Positions 1-12,386 are shown, counted from the stretch's first letter. The stretch: 64,000 nucleotides of DNA from Acanthosepion esculentum (GCA_964036315.1 OZ038488.1:63803254-63867253); one strand, 5' to 3'. Program-made: numbers and translations. The notes: generated by a model from the letters alone, not told the origin.

Positions 1-36
<36 letters not shown>
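1..36. repeat. (TG)n microsatellite, cut by window edge
   Basis: Pure TG dinucleotide run at the left edge. It directly precedes the first copy of the 303-bp duplicated unit; the second copy is preceded by (TA)n instead. Confidence 0.98.
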
Positions 37-38
<2 letters not shown>

Positions 39-337
39 ATTCACAGACAGTACTGTTTCGCTGTATCACAGCTCCTCAGTGCGACTAGACTTCCGAATGC
101 CTCAAGCCAGGATTGAAACACAACTAATTTGGTGTCAGCCAGAGCTATCTTCACTCGGTAGAGTTACACAACTAAATCTAGCGTATTGTTTTTACAAATG
201 TAAACAAATGCCAATCAGCCAAAGTGCTCCATTCATTTTACTGAAGAGCTTTGCATTAGTTCAGGTGGCTGTTGTTTATAGAATTAGCTTATCACTCAAC
301 AGTGCTCAATTGAAATGTATTTTCAAGAGCTAAATTA

Positions 338-388
<51 letters not shown>

Positions 389-687
389 ATTCACAGACAG
401 TACTGTTTCGCTGTATCACAGCTCCTCAGTGCGACTAGACTTACGAATGCCTCAAGCCAGGATTGAAACACAACTAATTTGGTGTCAGCCAGAGCTATCT
501 TCACTCGGTATAGTTACAGAACTAAATCTAGCGTATTGTTTTTACAAATGTAAACAAATGCCAATCAGCCAAAGTGCTCCATTCATTTTACTGAAGAGCT
601 TTGCATTAGTTCAGGTGGCTGTTGTTTATAGAATTAGCTTATCACTCAACAGTGCTCAATTGAAATGTATTTTCAAGAGCTAAATTA

Positions 688-689
<2 letters not shown>
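37..689. repeat. 303-bp direct duplication separated by (TA)n
   Basis: Positions 37-339 and 387-689 are the same 303-bp unit at a 350-bp period. By eye only three substitutions separate them (93/443, 161/511, 169/519). A (TA)n tract fills 340-386 and another follows at 690-771. Both copies keep an open frame of about 98 codons on the plus strand, but the frame runs through microsatellite on its 5' side and resembles no protein I know. A non-coding interspersed or locally duplicated unit is more likely than a gene pair. Confidence 0.9.
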
Positions 690-764
<75 letters not shown>

Positions 765-771
765 ATATATA
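690..771. repeat. (TA)n microsatellite
   Basis: Nearly pure TA tract with one phase break, closing the second copy of the 303-bp duplicated unit. Confidence 0.97.
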
Positions 772-1076
772 TGGAAGATATACACAGATATGCAGACATT
801 TTGTGCCTTGCTAAATTAATTTATTTTGTGAATTTTACCCCCAAATCGAGAGTCATTAGCACTTTTATCAGTACATTTTTTTTGATGGCCAGAAAACAAG
901 TTACTATATTTTCGTAAATGGTAGATGATAGACCATCTTAGGCATAGAGATGCTAAAAAAAGGCCATGTAAAAATACTGGGCCACTAGAGAAGATGTTAA
1001 CTTTCAGCTATTTTTTAAGTTGAAAAGGATTTATTTTTTAGAAAGTGATATTTATTATTACAAAAAGCACAAAACG

Positions 1077-2037
1077 TCAAAGAATAGAGTAATCGGTGTT
1101 GCTGTCTTTGGCTCGAATTATTGCCTCAATTCGATGTGGCATTGAATGGAACAAGGTCCAGATTTTCTCTCTGAGAACTTGTTTCATTCTTCTTGGCAGA
1201 AATCCTAAAGCTCTCGGGGAATGCGTGGTTTTCGGTGGAGCACTTGTTTCTTCAATTCCCACCATAATTGTACAATTATATAGAGATCATGTTTTAGTAC
1301 TGGCTAGTCTTCCAAAAACTGAAGATCCATAAAAAAAATACTGTTGGAACACCTTAATGATGAAAAATTTCTTCCTCTTCGTATTCATGGCAGAAATTTA
1401 GACCGTAGTTAGTTAATGTGGTTTTCGCTCTTTAAGTTTCCATCAACTTTTTCCAATTTTCTTCTACCTTCGCTTTTGATGCAATCCTACACCATCACTT
1501 GTCCATCACCAAATTTTACCACCTTTGTCGTGTAACTTGCATTGTTTCTTTCTCCCACTGGTCTTTTTACATTTTCTCTTGCATTAGAATGTAACTCTAT
1601 TTTGCATTCATCACTAAAAATTAATTTTTGTCACTTTCCAGCATCACTTATTAAGATTTTCTTTTATCCACTTCTATCTTCTCTGTCGATGTTTTTGGTT
1701 AATGATGTTTTTTTCTGTTATACGCCCCTTCAAGTTGTTTTTTGTGTGATACTCTGAATAGTGTATCAACTAAAATTTCACTGTTAAGAGTACATTCCTT
1801 CCTCACTTGTCTGACTGTTAATTTTGGATTATTTGCCGATACTCTCACAATGTTTCTTCAATTTATCTTGTCTAACTTTTGTGGTCTTCTGGTTTGCTTT
1901 GCACTCAAAACATTTTTAATAGTAAGAAGATTTTTGTGGAAACTTTGAACAGTTTCTGGAAATTCCCAGTCACCTGTCTATCTCTTCTCCTTCAAAGTCA
2001 CAACCAGTATCTTTGTTTCAGTACACACTTTAGTCAT
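1077..2037 (-). pseudogene. Tc1-like transposase pseudogene, nearly full length
   Basis: On the minus strand the frame begins at an ATG (2037-2035, MTKVCTETKILV) and ends with SMPHRIEAIIRAKDSN, typical of the C-terminus of Tc1 transposases. Between them, with frame changes, come an N-terminal DNA-binding stretch (NPKLTVRQVRKEC) and a catalytic-core stretch (INFSDECKIEL) that matches the WSDESKF region holding the second catalytic aspartate. Intact Tc1 transposases are about 340 residues, and this span would hold about 320. Several stops (for example after TLKEKR) and frame changes make it inactive. The order of motifs makes the family call firm; subfamily and inverted terminal repeats were not determined. 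Confidence 0.8.
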
Positions 2038-2139
2038 GATTTTTAAAACATGTTCAATTACAATGATTCATCCATTCATCCATTTTTATCAACCTTTTGC
2101 AGGTTATTTAAAGCCAGATTTCTTTTTAGATTGTAAGAA

Positions 2140-2435
2140 TATTTTGGGAGATAATGATTTACTGATACATGTCTTACTAATTAACCCATAGTTGGCAGGA
2201 GAAGAGGTGAATTCGTACCTTTTCAAAGGATATTTGCGCATAAGTGAATATAACGAAGCCAACTGGAATTAGAACTCCGCTTTCCGATTAACAATTCCGA
2301 GCTATTATCCATTACACCACCCCCACATCCAAGCTTACAGCACCTGGTGTTCCCAAACGGTCACCCATCCAGGCACTGACCAGGTTAGACGTTGCTTCAC
2401 TTCGGTGACCGTACGGGAACCGGTGTTTCAAGGCA
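2140..2435 (-). mobile_element. SINE family A: 5S rRNA plus tRNA-like head
   Basis: Read on the minus strand, 2433 to about 2333 follows 5S rRNA: an ACCGGT start, a CACCGAAGT motif, a TGGGTGACCG block and a CAGGTGCTGTAAGCTT-like end. Next (about 2330-2262) comes a tRNA-like segment with an A-box-like TGGTGTAATGG and a B-box-like GAGTTCTAATTCC. A body follows with TTCGTTATATTCACTTA and CTATGGGTTAATTAGT, shared with other copies in this window. The chimeric head recalls SINEs with 5S and tRNA promoters in other animals. It lies against the RT fragment at 2440-3250. Confidence 0.8.
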
Positions 2436-2439
2436 AGGC

Positions 2440-3250
2440 ACTTTTCACTCATGTTAATAAGATGGAAGAAATCCTACTTAGAAATTTGCATTTTATCATG
2501 ATATTCAATAGTTTTGCAGGATTTTTTCAACTTCAAGGTGGGAGTTGTCCTTTGTCTAGATTGGTGCACATCCATGTGAAAGTTTCGATCTGTTGAAGCT
2601 ATATAAGAACATGTCTCGAGCTATTAGATTATGGTTTTGGTTTTAAAGCATCTGATGTTGGGGGAAACTACCCCTAGTACAACCTATTCTATGTTCAATT
2701 TATCCTGTGCTAAATTTGTTGTAACTGATTATTACACTGAGGTAGTTGAAGTATTTAGTACTTACTAATTCCACATCCTGGATTTTTATGAAGGATTCAG
2801 AGTAAGCACCATCAGTTCTTACATTCCAATTCCAGATCATGGTTTCTGTTTTGGAAAGTTTTATCCAGAGCCCTATTTCTTGGAACTCTTGGTAGCGGAT
2901 GTTGATTTTTTGTTCAGGATCATTCTTATCCCAAATATCAATACCTATATCATCGTCCTACCCCCCTTGTCACCAGTACATCGACTTCTGGAATGAAAGC
3001 AAATCGCTGTTATTTATTAGTTCATTTGTTTGTGATTTGGTTAATGCTTAAATGATCAGTGCCAATTTCTTCTATGCTTGTAAATTGGCAGGACATATTG
3101 TAGGAAAAGATTAAATAGACTGGGGCTCTCATTTCCTCTTTGTTGTACTCCTGATGAAGTTTGAAATGTTTCTGTATTGAAGTCCTTGCCAGACATGTAA
3201 AATTTTGTCGATCAATAAAGTTCCACTATTAGATTGAGGCATAAAGTGGA
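2440..3250 (-). pseudogene. Non-LTR reverse transcriptase fragment
   Basis: The minus strand, in shifting frames, shows in RT order: GNESPSLFNLFLQYVLP (about 3150-3100; compare the RT motif with SPLLFNLF), an acidic DDDIGID stretch near 2950, then EFQEIGLWIKLSKTETM and a post-RT segment (SFIKIQDVELVSTKYFNYL and IEHRIGCTRGSFPQ). This order belongs to non-LTR retrotransposons. The wording differs from the RTE-like family elsewhere in the window, so it is probably another LINE family. Stops and frame changes are frequent; it is dead. Confidence 0.6.
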
Positions 3251-5069
3251 TTGGTCATCAGCATAACCACCCTCATCGTCACTACATTAGTCTTGGCAGC
3301 GAAAGCAGAAATCCTGTTTGTTGTTAGTAAACTTAGTAGATTAGTAGATTCATTTAGCATTTTTCAGCGAAAAATTGGGATATAATAAAAACAAATTTTG
3401 GGTTACAATAAAATTTATTTGTTTTCATGTTCTTCTGATTTTCATGATACAATTATCCAAAGATAGCACAGTGACAAATTTATTTTGAAAATTGGAATTA
3501 GTTGTATTCAGGCTGATAACTTCCAAAGATTATTCTGAAATTAGACGCAAATTCCTATAGCATCAGCATAAACCCACCTCTTCATCCTCTGTATTCTTGG
3601 ACTAGAGTGAGAAGGCCCGAACGCTGTTTTCTATTCGTAGGTACATTTTAGATACATGTAATTTTTAAGTGATCAGTATCCTCATAGATATATATCATCG
3701 CGCCCACATCGAAACCGGTTGTTTTGGAGCTTGAAAGCCGGTTTCAAATGGACATGCATGTTTGATTGTGTTCAATCTATTAAACAGAAATATTGAGATT
3801 CATCTCTTTTCAACATTTTGATCTTCCCAGGCCAACGATTTGACCTGAAAGTTTATGTTGCTATGTATGAACTTGTCTTATCGCTAAGAAGGTGTTGACA
3901 TAAGCAAGTTGAATGAGAAACAAAAATAATCAAAGAAACTATAGCGTTGCTCATGTTCGAAAACTGATGTCGCATTGTGGGAGACGGAATAACCTTCTGA
4001 CAAAACGTAGAAATTTAATTATTACTATTATTAACAAATCGCTGTATAAAACTAATTTATTTGTTGCTTTTTTTTAAGAAATATGCGATTCAAATCGGAA
4101 TATTCGGTTATTACTGAACTGATCTCTTTTTTTATTATTAAATGTTTTTATTGTTAACAAAATACACAGGTGACTTGATTTTTTTAAATTCTGAAAGCTT
4201 TTGAAATTCATAAAGGATTCAATTTACAAAACTAAAACGTACGATTACGTTGTCTAGGTCAGTTTAACCTGAGTTATTTTTTTTCTTTTCGTTTAACCGT
4301 ATTGGAAATCTCCTTTTAAGTTTCGCCAAATAATTAAATTCAATATGATCCAACAATTCATATGGCTACAATTGTCGAGCAAGGCATGGTTCAATAAATA
4401 TATAGTTTAAATCTATGATACCTGACTGAAACCAAAAGATATGTTTATATCTTTCACGGCTATAAGCTTAAAATTCTGCCCATTGATCAAAGCTGAAGAT
4501 CTCGGGCGTATTCGTATTTTTTTTTCATTCATTAAAGGTGTTAAATATAAAGGTCTTCTGAGAGAATATCATCCTTTTCTAAGAGTTAGTAACTGTCGGA
4601 GGTCATCGGTGTTTTCCATTGAATGCACACTAAAACCTTATAAATTTGAAGCTTTGGTTAGTTGAAGTTGATTGATTTCACATGTCAATCTTTGTCGGCT
4701 TATTTAATGTCGAATATATAATATTTAAATGTACTATTTTTTTATTAATTTTACTATTTCTAACTGTTAGTTATTGTCGGAACTTACATTTTCCATTGAA
4801 TGCACACTAAAACCTAACGTGTAAATCTTTGGTTAGGTTAAGTTGATTGATTTTACATGTCAATCCTTGTTGGATTATTTAATGTGGAATTTTTTATGGA
4901 ACTTGCGAGGATCGAACCAGAATAACGTCGCTAAGCATTACCGAGGAGCCTTAAATACTGAAATGGATTTTTTGCGCATATATTCTTTCAATAAATATTT
5001 TGGAATTGGTAAATTTCGTTGCGTGTTTTTAACATTACTAATAAAATGAAATCTACAACAGTGGGGCTA
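3251..5069. other. AT-rich intergenic stretch; imperfect duplication at 4585-4888
   Basis: No coding region recognised. Positions about 4585-4712 and 4768-4888 are diverged copies of one another: both hold TTCCATTGAATGCACACT, a TTGATTGATTT(C/T)ACATG block and TTATTTAATGT. A tRNA-like minus-strand scrap (GAGGATCGAACCAGAATAAC) lies at about 4908-4940. Otherwise unassigned. Confidence 0.5.
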
Positions 5070-6400
5070 TATCGGAAGCACGGCCTAAGAAATCAGGTAC
5101 AAACGAATGTGGAATCCACCGAACAATCAGCCTAATGAGTCACATAACAAAACCCATCATCCATATTCTGATGAATCGAGCGCGCATTAGAATCAGGCCA
5201 GAGATAGGACAAAAACAGTGCGGGTTCGTTAAAGACACCGGAACAAGTAACGCGATATTCATGCTCAGAATATTATCAGAAAGAGCGATACAGGTGCAGA
5301 AGAACGTGCACCTATGTTTTATAGACTACAAAAAGGCGTTTGATAAAGTACGCCACAAAGATCTGTTGGAATTGCTCAGCAACTTTGATATATTTGGGAA
5401 AGATAAAATAATCAAGGACCTATACTGGCAGCAAACGGCCTGCATGCGGATAGAGAATCAGTTCAGCAGATATACAAAAATAGAAAGGAGCATAAGGCTA
5501 GCCTGTGGCTTCTCACCGGACTTATTTAACCTTTACAGCGAGGCAATTTTGAGAGAAATGGAAATGTTACCAGGATTCATAATTGGCGGCCACAATCTTA
5601 ACAACGTAAAATACGCTGATGACACAGTGCTAATAGTAGACACGGAAAGGAAATTACAAAACCTCTGACAGAAGGTAGTGGATGAGAGCGAGAGCGAGAG
5701 ACTAACCATAAACTACAAGATGAGAGAATACATGGTCATCATTATAAAGATGAGCATGAAATCCGATTTAGAGGTCGGGGACACTAAAATCAAGTAGGTG
5801 CGGAAATTTAAATATCTGGGAAGTGTTCTGAGAAAGAACGGTAAGTACGACGCTGAGATCCGATGGCCAAAGACACATTCCAAAAGCGAGGCAGAGTATT
5901 ACGCGACAGGAGGATTTCGTTGGTAATAAAGAAAAAATTACTGAACTGCTACGTGATATCCGCCCTCCTTTACGGCAGCGAATGTTGGACGGTCTACTCA
6001 AGCATGAAGAAGAGACTCGAGGCAACGGAGGTATGGTTCTACAGAAGGATGCTAAGGTTATCATGGACCGAGCCTGTGAGCAAGGATGAGGTTTTGGAAA
6101 GGATACAAACAAGGAGGAAGCTTATACTTAACATCAGGAAGAGGCAGCTGAAATTTTTGGGACTCGTAATGAGAAAGGAGGGGTTGGAGAATCTGATACT
6201 CATAGGACGGATAGAGGGAAAGAGAGACAAAGGAAAGCAACCCCTGACATACCGAGCAGGCTTGAGCAAGTGGATGACGGAACAGGGTTTGGGAGAAGTA
6301 GCAAAAGGACAAAACATTGAGAATTAAAAGGGATAGGGGAAAGTGGAGAGTCTTGGTCTTCTACGTCCTGAAGGGACACGGTACATAAAAGAAGAAGAAG
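5070..6400 (+). pseudogene. RTE-like LINE: RT domain and C-terminal region, broken
   Basis: The best-preserved LINE copy here. The first frame (5135-5668) carries an RT domain: HRTISLMSHITKPI near the start, FIDYKKAFDKVRH (about 5317) with the first catalytic Asp, and YADDTVLI (about 5612) with the catalytic pair. A stop at 5666-5668 and a frame change follow. The next frame (5863-6327) holds LLYGSECWTV, LEATEVWFYRRMLRLSWTE and NIRKRQLKFLG, a C-terminal region resembling BovB/RTE proteins. A last frame change leads to FYVLKGHGT and a stop at about 6388, then an (AAG)n tail. The endonuclease domain is missing (5' truncation, usual for LINEs). RTE assignment is from motif memory; another non-LTR clade is possible. 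Confidence 0.85.
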
Positions 6401-7537
6401 AATGATGATTAGATTTTTCAGAAATTATTTTAGTGTTTCTTATCCCGCCTCCGTAGATACATTACTTTACGAAGAAATTTATGATTCGGTACAGTAAAAA
6501 AAAAAAATTAAAAAACACTGAAACATTAATTTAGCACCCAAAGGGATAAAGTCTAATCTAGAAATTCCCATGTCAGTCATCTTCTTAAACCAACCGATTC
6601 TAAAATCCCTTTCCAGCTATTTTTAACATTTGTTCCAGTATTACTGGGGGTAAAATCCAGAAAACTCGCATACCATGTGCCAAATATTTCCAACATAAGA
6701 AACACCTACGGAAAAGCGATACCTGAAGTTCTTTTTAAATTCAATCCAAATCAAACAGATTTTAAATGCTTGCCGTCCGCTTGAGTTCTTACCGATAAAG
6801 ATAGCGAAGATCTGACAATTTCCAGCTGCTACCGTTTTTCTAGACTCTTTTTTTAGCTTGTTTTTTTTTTTAATTCATTTTCTGTCTTCTATCATGTTGC
6901 TCCCTTCGGAATGTTGCCAAGTTCCTTTCTTCTTCTTTTTTTTTTTTTTTCTCCTTGGTTTTCTTCCTTCCTACAGCACAATCTCCCCCATCATTCCAAC
7001 CCACGATTCTCGCATCTGATCGTTTGGAATCTTAAAACTATTCTAAGTCACTTAGTATGGTTGCACTTTTTTTCTGTCCATCAAGTTAAACCACTGATGG
7101 ATTGTTAAAAAAATAATAATTCAAGAGAAACGGATTAGACGAGTTAATGTTATGTCGTAAATTTGCGCAGATGCGGAAGAAAGATAACATAACGTTTTAT
7201 TCTATACCCATTTCTCAACCTTGACAGACATCGATGTTCGAACCGAGGAAAGAGAAATAGGGCTTCGTATACAGATTTTCAAGCTTTATAAGACAAATAA
7301 AAAAGCGGTATAACAGAATCTTCTTAATCTGTCTCTTTTGGGTCGTTTACAGTACTAAACTTTGTTTAGAAATATCAAGACTCTTGCTTCTGGCTGAAAT
7401 ACGGATTTTGACAGCCGTGTTCAATCCCTGAGAAAAGCTAAAATTTCGAATATTGATTTTCAGGCCGGTGGCATAAAAATTATAATCGCCACCAGAATCC
7501 CAGGGATGAGAACTTATTATTTACATCCGGACTAATA
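6401..7537. other. AT-rich stretch, nothing recognised
   Basis: Downstream of the LINE tail I see only homopolymer runs (A at 6497-6507, T at 6864-6873 and 6937-6950) and no coding, RNA or repeat signal that I can name. Confidence 0.5.
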
Positions 7538-7835
7538 CCCTTACCGTTGATATTATTATCACAACATTTCGGCCGTTGTACGCTTCGTCCTTCTTCAGTT
7601 GTTGTTTTTTTTTTCGATCTGGGTAACCCTCAGTCAATTTTGAATACTTTATTGAATCCGCGTGGGTAGATTGTCCTCGTTCCACTGGCTATGTCTAGAG
7701 ATACCCTGTGTTGTTCTTATTTATTAGTAATATTCAGTTATTGCTCGCCATGTTTTCACTGATGACAGCCGGAGTACACAACGGTCGAAACAAAGATGAG
7801 GACATTAGTCCATCTGTAAACAATATAAATAATAA
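7538..7835. mobile_element. Foldback element, family F copy
   Basis: Left end (TATTATCACAACATTTC then GGCCGTTGT) and right end (CACAACGGTCGAAAC then AAAGATGAGGACATTAGT) are inverted versions of each other over about 45 bp, imperfectly. The motif pair matches the better copy at 56910-57412 and a half copy at about 23225. Non-autonomous; no coding content. Confidence 0.55.
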
Positions 7836-7879
7836 TTACTTATCTCAGAAATTCAGACAAAAATTACAATCTTTTTTAT

Positions 7880-7962
7880 ACCGTATGAAGCACGCAGGGA
7901 GGATCGAACTCACAAATATGCCGTAATTTACGGAGACAAGTTGACTAAGTATTACATCACGT
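7880..7962 (-). other. tRNA-like SINE head fragment
   Basis: The plus strand reads GGATCGAACTCACAA, a reversed B-box, followed by AAGTTGACTAAGTATTACAT in A-box position. Too degenerate to be a functional tRNA. It immediately precedes the (TA)n at 7981. Confidence 0.35.
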
Positions 7963-7978
7963 CGATGTGCACATCTTT

Positions 7979-8650
<672 letters not shown>

Positions 8651-8717
8651 TTCATATTGTCCTTTCACAGATATAATTTTAGTTACATATGGAACAAGAC
8701 ATAAAGCTTTAATCTTG

Positions 8718-9230
<513 letters not shown>

Positions 9231-9480
9231 ACTCGCCAAAAGACCGGTGAGGAGCGAACCTATCTACTCTTTGTGAAAAGGCCAGCATGTCATACCCTGT
9301 AAATCGCTTTCGAAATATCCAAAGCAATGGTCCGACCTTCATACCTTTTGAAGAAAACAAATAATTAATATCTAATATTTTTTGGTAATTTTCTTTTTTG
9401 GCAGATTCATTTATGTCTTCTCATGTGAAAGGAGTATGGGGATTCTTCAAAGTTCATCTTTGTTCTTAAGATGTATGCAC
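9231..9480. other. Unassigned; partial match to the 62-kb tandem unit
   Basis: 9234-9275 (CCAAAAGACCGGTGAGGAGC, then GAACCTATCTACTC) resembles part of the degenerate tandem unit at 62411-63050. The rest is unrecognised. Confidence 0.4.
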
Positions 9481-9735
9481 TTTCGACTAGCTTCAGTCAT
9501 TATCAAGAATGAGAGGAATTAAATGAAATTCAAAGTCCTGTTATGAAAACTTTGAATTTCATTCATTTCATGATGGTTGAAGCCACTCAAAAGCTCGGAA
9601 ATTTATCAAGAACTAATTCGAAATGTCGTCAGTTCTTATATCGACTTTCAAGATACAGCAACCTGCCAACATTAAAATTTGATCAAAGAATATAATAATC
9701 ATAACTATATGTTATCTTAAACAAAACTTGACTTA
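9480..9735. repeat. Palindromic repeat P, copy 1
   Basis: Begins TTTCGACTAGCTTCAGTC. Its first half contains AATTAAATGAAATTCAAAG and, inverted, CTTTGAATTTCATTCATTT. It then continues with AAGAACTAATTCGAAATG and TATCGACTTT. A second copy lies at 56048-56322, also next to a 5S-derived SINE head. No ORF. Possibly a non-autonomous foldback element. Confidence 0.65.
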
Positions 9736-9850
9736 CGGTTATATGATTTTCGAACACCGGTTTCCGTACGTTCAATGAAGTTGAGCCTGACCAGTACTTA
9801 GATGGGTAATCGCTTCGAAATACCAGGTACTGTAAGCTTGAAGATGCGAG
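9736..9850 (+). mobile_element. SINE family A, 5S head only
   Basis: 5S-rRNA-like: ACCGGTTTCCGTACG near 9760, then TGAGCCTGACCAGTACTTAG, TGGGTAATCGCTTCG and CAGGTACTGTAAGCTTG. The tRNA-like part is cut after GCGAGTGGTGTGG, where a family B element begins at 9851. This looks like insertion or template switching. Confidence 0.7.
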
Positions 9851-10190
9851 TGGTGTGGGCATGATGATAAACTACATCCGGCAGCAAGGCCTCGGATCGG
9901 GAGACTGGAGTTTTTGAGGAGCGCAAAAGCACCTCTTAATTGCTGTTGTTCCCAGGTTCACCCTGACCCAGGGTGATAGCACCTATTAGGGTCCCAGTTA
10001 TGGAGAAATAGTGAAAATACTATGAAAGTATAAAATACAATATTATGAAAAAATTCCAACAACGCCTATTCATATTAAATTGACCAATGCATCTTATCTG
10101 TTGTTGAAAGCATATAACTTGCGTTCAAAATATTTAGATTAAATGACCCACAGAGGTGTTGATATGCTGCGAAACAAAATCAACTAACAA
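9851..10190 (+). mobile_element. SINE-like family B copy
   Basis: GATGATAAACTACATCCGGC then GCAAGGCCTCGGATCGGGAG, CACCTCTTAATTGCTGTTG, AGGGTCCCAGTTATGG and TATGAAAGTATAAAATACA follow the family order. The end near 10150 has TTAAATGACCCACAGAGG and GTTGATATGCTGCGAAAC, the tail shared with family A. Confidence 0.65.
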
Positions 10191-10299
10191 CTAGAAAAAT
10201 GGAATCCTCGAGCCTAGTGAGTTCAAAGTCCCGTAGTTTCCGTTTTCTTCATTTCAAGTTTGTGGAAAAAGACATGAATTCATCTTCCCTCAGCTATGG

Positions 10300-10600
10300 G
10301 GGAGAGCGGATTGTGCAATGGATAGCTGCGCGGAAAGAGAAATCGGGGAGCCGAGTTCGAATTCCAGTCGTGTTCGTTACATTCACTTACGCGCAAATAC
10401 TCCTGCGAATGGTTTAAATCTGTCTCCAGCTATGGATTAAATAGTAGAACATGTATCTGGAAAAATCATTGTTATTCTCAAAAATTGGTCATGCTATATT
10501 CACTCACAAAAAAAATAATTATTCTTTCAAGCCAAAATGTGTTTCAGCTTTAAATAGCCCACAAAGGATTGATAAAGCATCATAAACAAATCAATCACTC
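10300..10600 (+). mobile_element. SINE family A, tRNA-like head and body
   Basis: AGCGGATTGTGCAATGGATAG (A-box position) and GCCGAGTTCGAATTCCAG (B-box) are followed by TTCGTTACATTCACTTACGC, the GCAAATAC block, CAGCTATGGATTAAATAG and the tail TTTAAATAGCCCACAAAGG. The 5S part is absent. Confidence 0.7.
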
Positions 10601-10889
10601 CCAGAAATATGGGGTAAATGACAGGCAGGCATCTTTTGCTTTGAATGTCGGCCAGTCTCCGAGAAGGAAAACTGAATTAAAACATGATGACACCAGTTTG
10701 GAAATTTCATGACACACTGTGCACCAATTCTCATTTGTCTGGGGGTTTTTTTTTCGGAAGAATGTGGCTTTTCTATAGAAAACCTACACCACTATAATTA
10801 AAACATCTGCATGATTAGTCTAGCAGGTCACCTGTAAACTGTACTGTAGGGCCGTCATACACCGAAATCCATGCGAACGGGCACTATAT

Positions 10890-11380
10890 GCGTGTGTAAA
10901 AATGAGATGTAGACGACTATATCAGCGAAAACAATATTATTTTAAATGACAAGAGTAAAACTTATTAATGAAAGTTTCAAGCACAATTTCGGTCTCAAAA
11001 ATCCCATTAAAAGAAAAAAATAACTTACGAAGACGAAAGTGCATCAATAGATTTAGCCCAAATACAAAAATACGATCTGGAATTTTTTCGAATATCTTCT
11101 TTCTTAAGAGAAATATTACTTTCTCAAGCCTCCATATATATGTAGTACCATAAAAAAAACATAAAAAGTCGAAAGTAAACGGTTAACTCAACCTTTAAAA
11201 ATAAGAGCATTAATTTATTTTCGTTTAGCAACATGTTAAAATTACATCACTTAGCGTCACCCATATTTTTTTCATAACGTTGAGATATTTTCTGATATTT
11301 TAGAATGTTTCATAAATTTGATGGCATGACGTTTTTCTCGGCGATATTTTTCTCCGTGTATCATTACGATTTTCTCAAAC
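10890..11380 (-). mobile_element. Degenerate family E element
   Basis: Shares, in the same order, CATTAAAAGAAA with TAACTTAC, a (T)CTGGAATTTTTT block and CTCAAGCCTCC with the interior of 8115-8650. It also has an inverted TTACATCACTTAGCGTCA matching the family interior at 14690-14720. No TIRs could be seen. Confidence 0.4.
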
Positions 11381-11437
11381 TTCCTATGAAGTTTGATTAA
11401 GCTAGTCAAAAAATGAAACACTTTTCAAAAATAAGAT

Positions 11438-11448
11438 TTCCGCTTGTC

Positions 11449-11500
<52 letters not shown>

Positions 11501-11512
11501 GACAAGCGGAAA
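11438..11512. repeat. Palindrome with (TA)n core
   Basis: TTCCGCTTGTCGTTTA at the left and TAAACGACAAGCGGAA at the right are exact inverted copies around a TA tract, so the whole segment is self-complementary. It would extrude as a long hairpin or cruciform. Confidence 0.9.
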
Positions 11513-11518
11513 AGTGTT

Positions 11519-11601
<83 letters not shown>
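11519..11601. repeat. (TA)n microsatellite
   Basis: TA run with one TG interruption near 11538. It ends exactly at the Tc1-like terminus. Confidence 0.97.
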
Positions 11602-11605
<4 letters not shown>

Positions 11606-12060
11606 TCCTCCAAAAGTATTGGAACGACAGGGCCAATTCCTTTGTTTTTGTTGTTCACTGATGACATTTGGATTTAAGATAAAAAGATGAATGTGAGACA
11701 AAAGGTCAGAATTTCACTTTTTATTTACTAGCATTTACAATTAGATATAATAAACAACTAAGGACATACCACCTTATGTTTGAACCCATCCATTTTTCCA
11801 GTGAGGAAAAGTAATGGAACACGTGAACAGGTGTTTCTTGTTGCCCAGTTGTTGTCTTTTAGATTGATTGTTTAAACATTAAATAGCTCTGGATGTCTAC
11901 TCTTGGCTTTAGCCTTGGATTTCACCTGTAAATACTGCATTTCTTGTTAAAAATGACAAAGCTACATGAAGACGAAGCTGTGAAAAGAAGGAAAATCGAT
12001 CAGAGCCACTGAAAAATATTGGGAATAGCTAACACAACAATTTCTAATTTCTTTAAATAA
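11602..12060 (+). mobile_element. Tc1-like transposon 5' end with start of transposase
   Basis: The terminus reads AGTTTCCTCCAAAAGTATT, then GGAACGACAGGGCCAATTCC. From memory this resembles ends of Tc1-like elements known from many aquatic animals. It starts right after a TA, the usual target duplication. An ATG at 11953 opens a frame (MTKLHEDEAVKRRKID), then a stop, then KILGIANTTISNF, which looks like the transposase helix-turn-helix. Similarity stops near 12050, so the catalytic domain and 3' end are gone. Confidence 0.65.
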
Positions 12061-12334
12061 TGACCTGCATCAGCACTTATCATTTTTATTGTAAGTTAAG
12101 CTTAAATATTTAACGACGCAGTAGCGAAATTTACACCGGTGTTTTATAATCCTAGAACTCGCAAGGGGCTTATTCAGTCATTACGTTAAGAATTATATTT
12201 CATCAGAAAATTAAAATAGATAAAACGTGACACTTTCTTGTGTACTTCTACTTATTTTAATACAATGATATGTCAACAGTTTCCGTTCTAATTTTAATAC
12301 ATTTTTCTATTTGTCTAATGACTTTATGGACACC

Positions 12335-12342
<8 letters not shown>
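12061..12342. mobile_element. AT-rich remnant ending in a mariner-like terminus
   Basis: The right boundary GACTTTATGGACACCCTGTA reads in reverse TACAGGGTGTCCATAAAGTC, a terminus type found on many Tc1/mariner and related elements, next to a TA tract. No matching left end was found, so only one end can be supported. Confidence 0.35.

Positions 12343-12386
<44 letters not shown>

Noticed and set aside
9736..9850. Functional 5S rRNA gene
   Set aside because: The 5S-like segments are truncated or mutated, dispersed, and attached to SINE bodies; there is no tandem array.
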